This document shows positions 52,042-52,174 of a stretch of 52,174 nt of DNA, one piece after another. Below the pieces are notes generated by a model. The model was not told where the DNA came from. It saw only the letters and a list, made by a program, of their open reading frames with translations, and did no database searches. This DNA is from an uncultured Bacteroidota bacterium (GTDB taxonomy: Bacteria; Bacteroidota; Bacteroidia; Chitinophagales; Chitinophagaceae). The position numbers were made by a program, and so were the translations under genes. Where the stretch lies: positions 1 to 52,174 of the forward strand of contig CAIRTW010000276.1 of assembly GCA_903881585.1 (NCBI GenBank). Reading direction: 5' to 3'. How positions within the stretch are numbered: the first letter of the stretch is position 1; each line of letters starts with the position of its first letter.

Positions 52042-52174
52042 TTATCTGTTAAACATAAATTTTACTAAATCACTTTTCATAAATAGATACTTCCTTTCCG
52101 TACCACCTGCTTTGAGCTTGCCTTCCTTCACATACTTTGTTAATGTAGTTGGTGTAATGTTTAGAAATTCGGCA
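52042..52174 (-). CDS. Excisionase-like HTH DNA-binding protein (partial)
   Basis: The end of a gene cut by the window edge. Reading the minus strand gives AEFLNITPTTLTKYVKEGKL, then KAGGTERKYLFMKSDLVKFM, FNR and a stop at 52042-52044. The pattern (helix, turn, T-P-T-T-L, then K-x-G-K-L-K-A, then the wing R-K-Y-L) is the HTH_17/MerR-like excisionase family. It ends 4 bases before the integrase ATG, as recombination directionality factors often do. Confidence 0.75.
   Translation of the reverse strand, partial: AEFLNITPTTLTKYVKEGKLKAGGTERKYLFMKSDLVKFMFNR

Overview
The window looks like chromosomal DNA of a Bacteroidota bacterium, most likely close to Chitinophagaceae. The signs are three large secreted proteins, each ending in a type IX secretion (T9SS) sorting domain; promoter boxes of the Bacteroidota form TAnnTTTG with few Shine-Dalgarno sites; a single-chain branched-chain 2-oxoacid dehydrogenase E1; SusC/D-free outer membrane beta-barrels and many Cys-lipoproteins. 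No rRNA, tRNA or CRISPR array was recognised.

Layout. 1-5.9 kb: an AI-2E-type permease, a ParE/RelE toxin-antitoxin pair, a secreted protein, a VOC-domain gene remnant, an orphan MNT nucleotidyltransferase, YebC, and a di-haem peroxidase lipoprotein coupled to a beta-barrel. 6-14.7 kb is a housekeeping block: RsmG, a GT2 glycosyltransferase, Tgt, an LptF/G permease, a patatin phospholipase, an antitoxin whose YafQ toxin has been deleted, RlmN, PhoH and PurE. 14.9-19.5 kb: a GT-C-like membrane protein, YdeI-like and HEPN proteins, and the selenium pair SelD-MnmH, which implies selenouridine in tRNA. 19.6-20.1 kb holds a compact unit, apparently with its own promoter and terminator, that encodes two paralogous microproteins of 35 and 33 residues. 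20.3-22.7 kb is the fused E1 gene.

22.7-27.3 kb is an accessory, decayed region. A MazEF-like module lies between mosaic intergenic repeats. A lipoprotein gene ends inside one repeat. A RhuM-family gene is broken by a 5-base slip, paired GTGAGCAA repeats are present, and a 38-base direct repeat brackets about 0.9 kb. A lytic transglycosylase and a frameshifted DUF6934-like gene with a 49-residue downstream gene follow.

27.4-40.1 kb: a LytTR response regulator, an Ig-repeat T9SS adhesin, a Cys-rich secreted protein, a sortilin/BNR-repeat T9SS protein, IMP dehydrogenase, an NHL-repeat lipoprotein, ornithine aminotransferase, a second ParE-type toxin-antitoxin pair and a methyltransferase. 40.2-51.0 kb is a cell-surface locus: a 1680-residue T9SS adhesin followed by an OmpA/TSP3 barrel protein on the minus strand, and, divergent from it, a DUF4138-like gene with two compensating homopolymer frameshifts, a TPR protein and a small secreted protein. 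51.1-52.2 kb: an integrase that has lost its catalytic domain, head-on against a truncated lipoprotein gene, plus an excisionase-like HTH gene cut by the window edge; this is the edge of a mobile element or its remains.

The best candidates for something undescribed are the twin microprotein unit (19.6-20.1 kb) and the divergent adhesin/OmpA/DUF4138-like/TPR locus (40.2-50.3 kb). All assignments come from reading the sequence and remembered family features; no database search was run.
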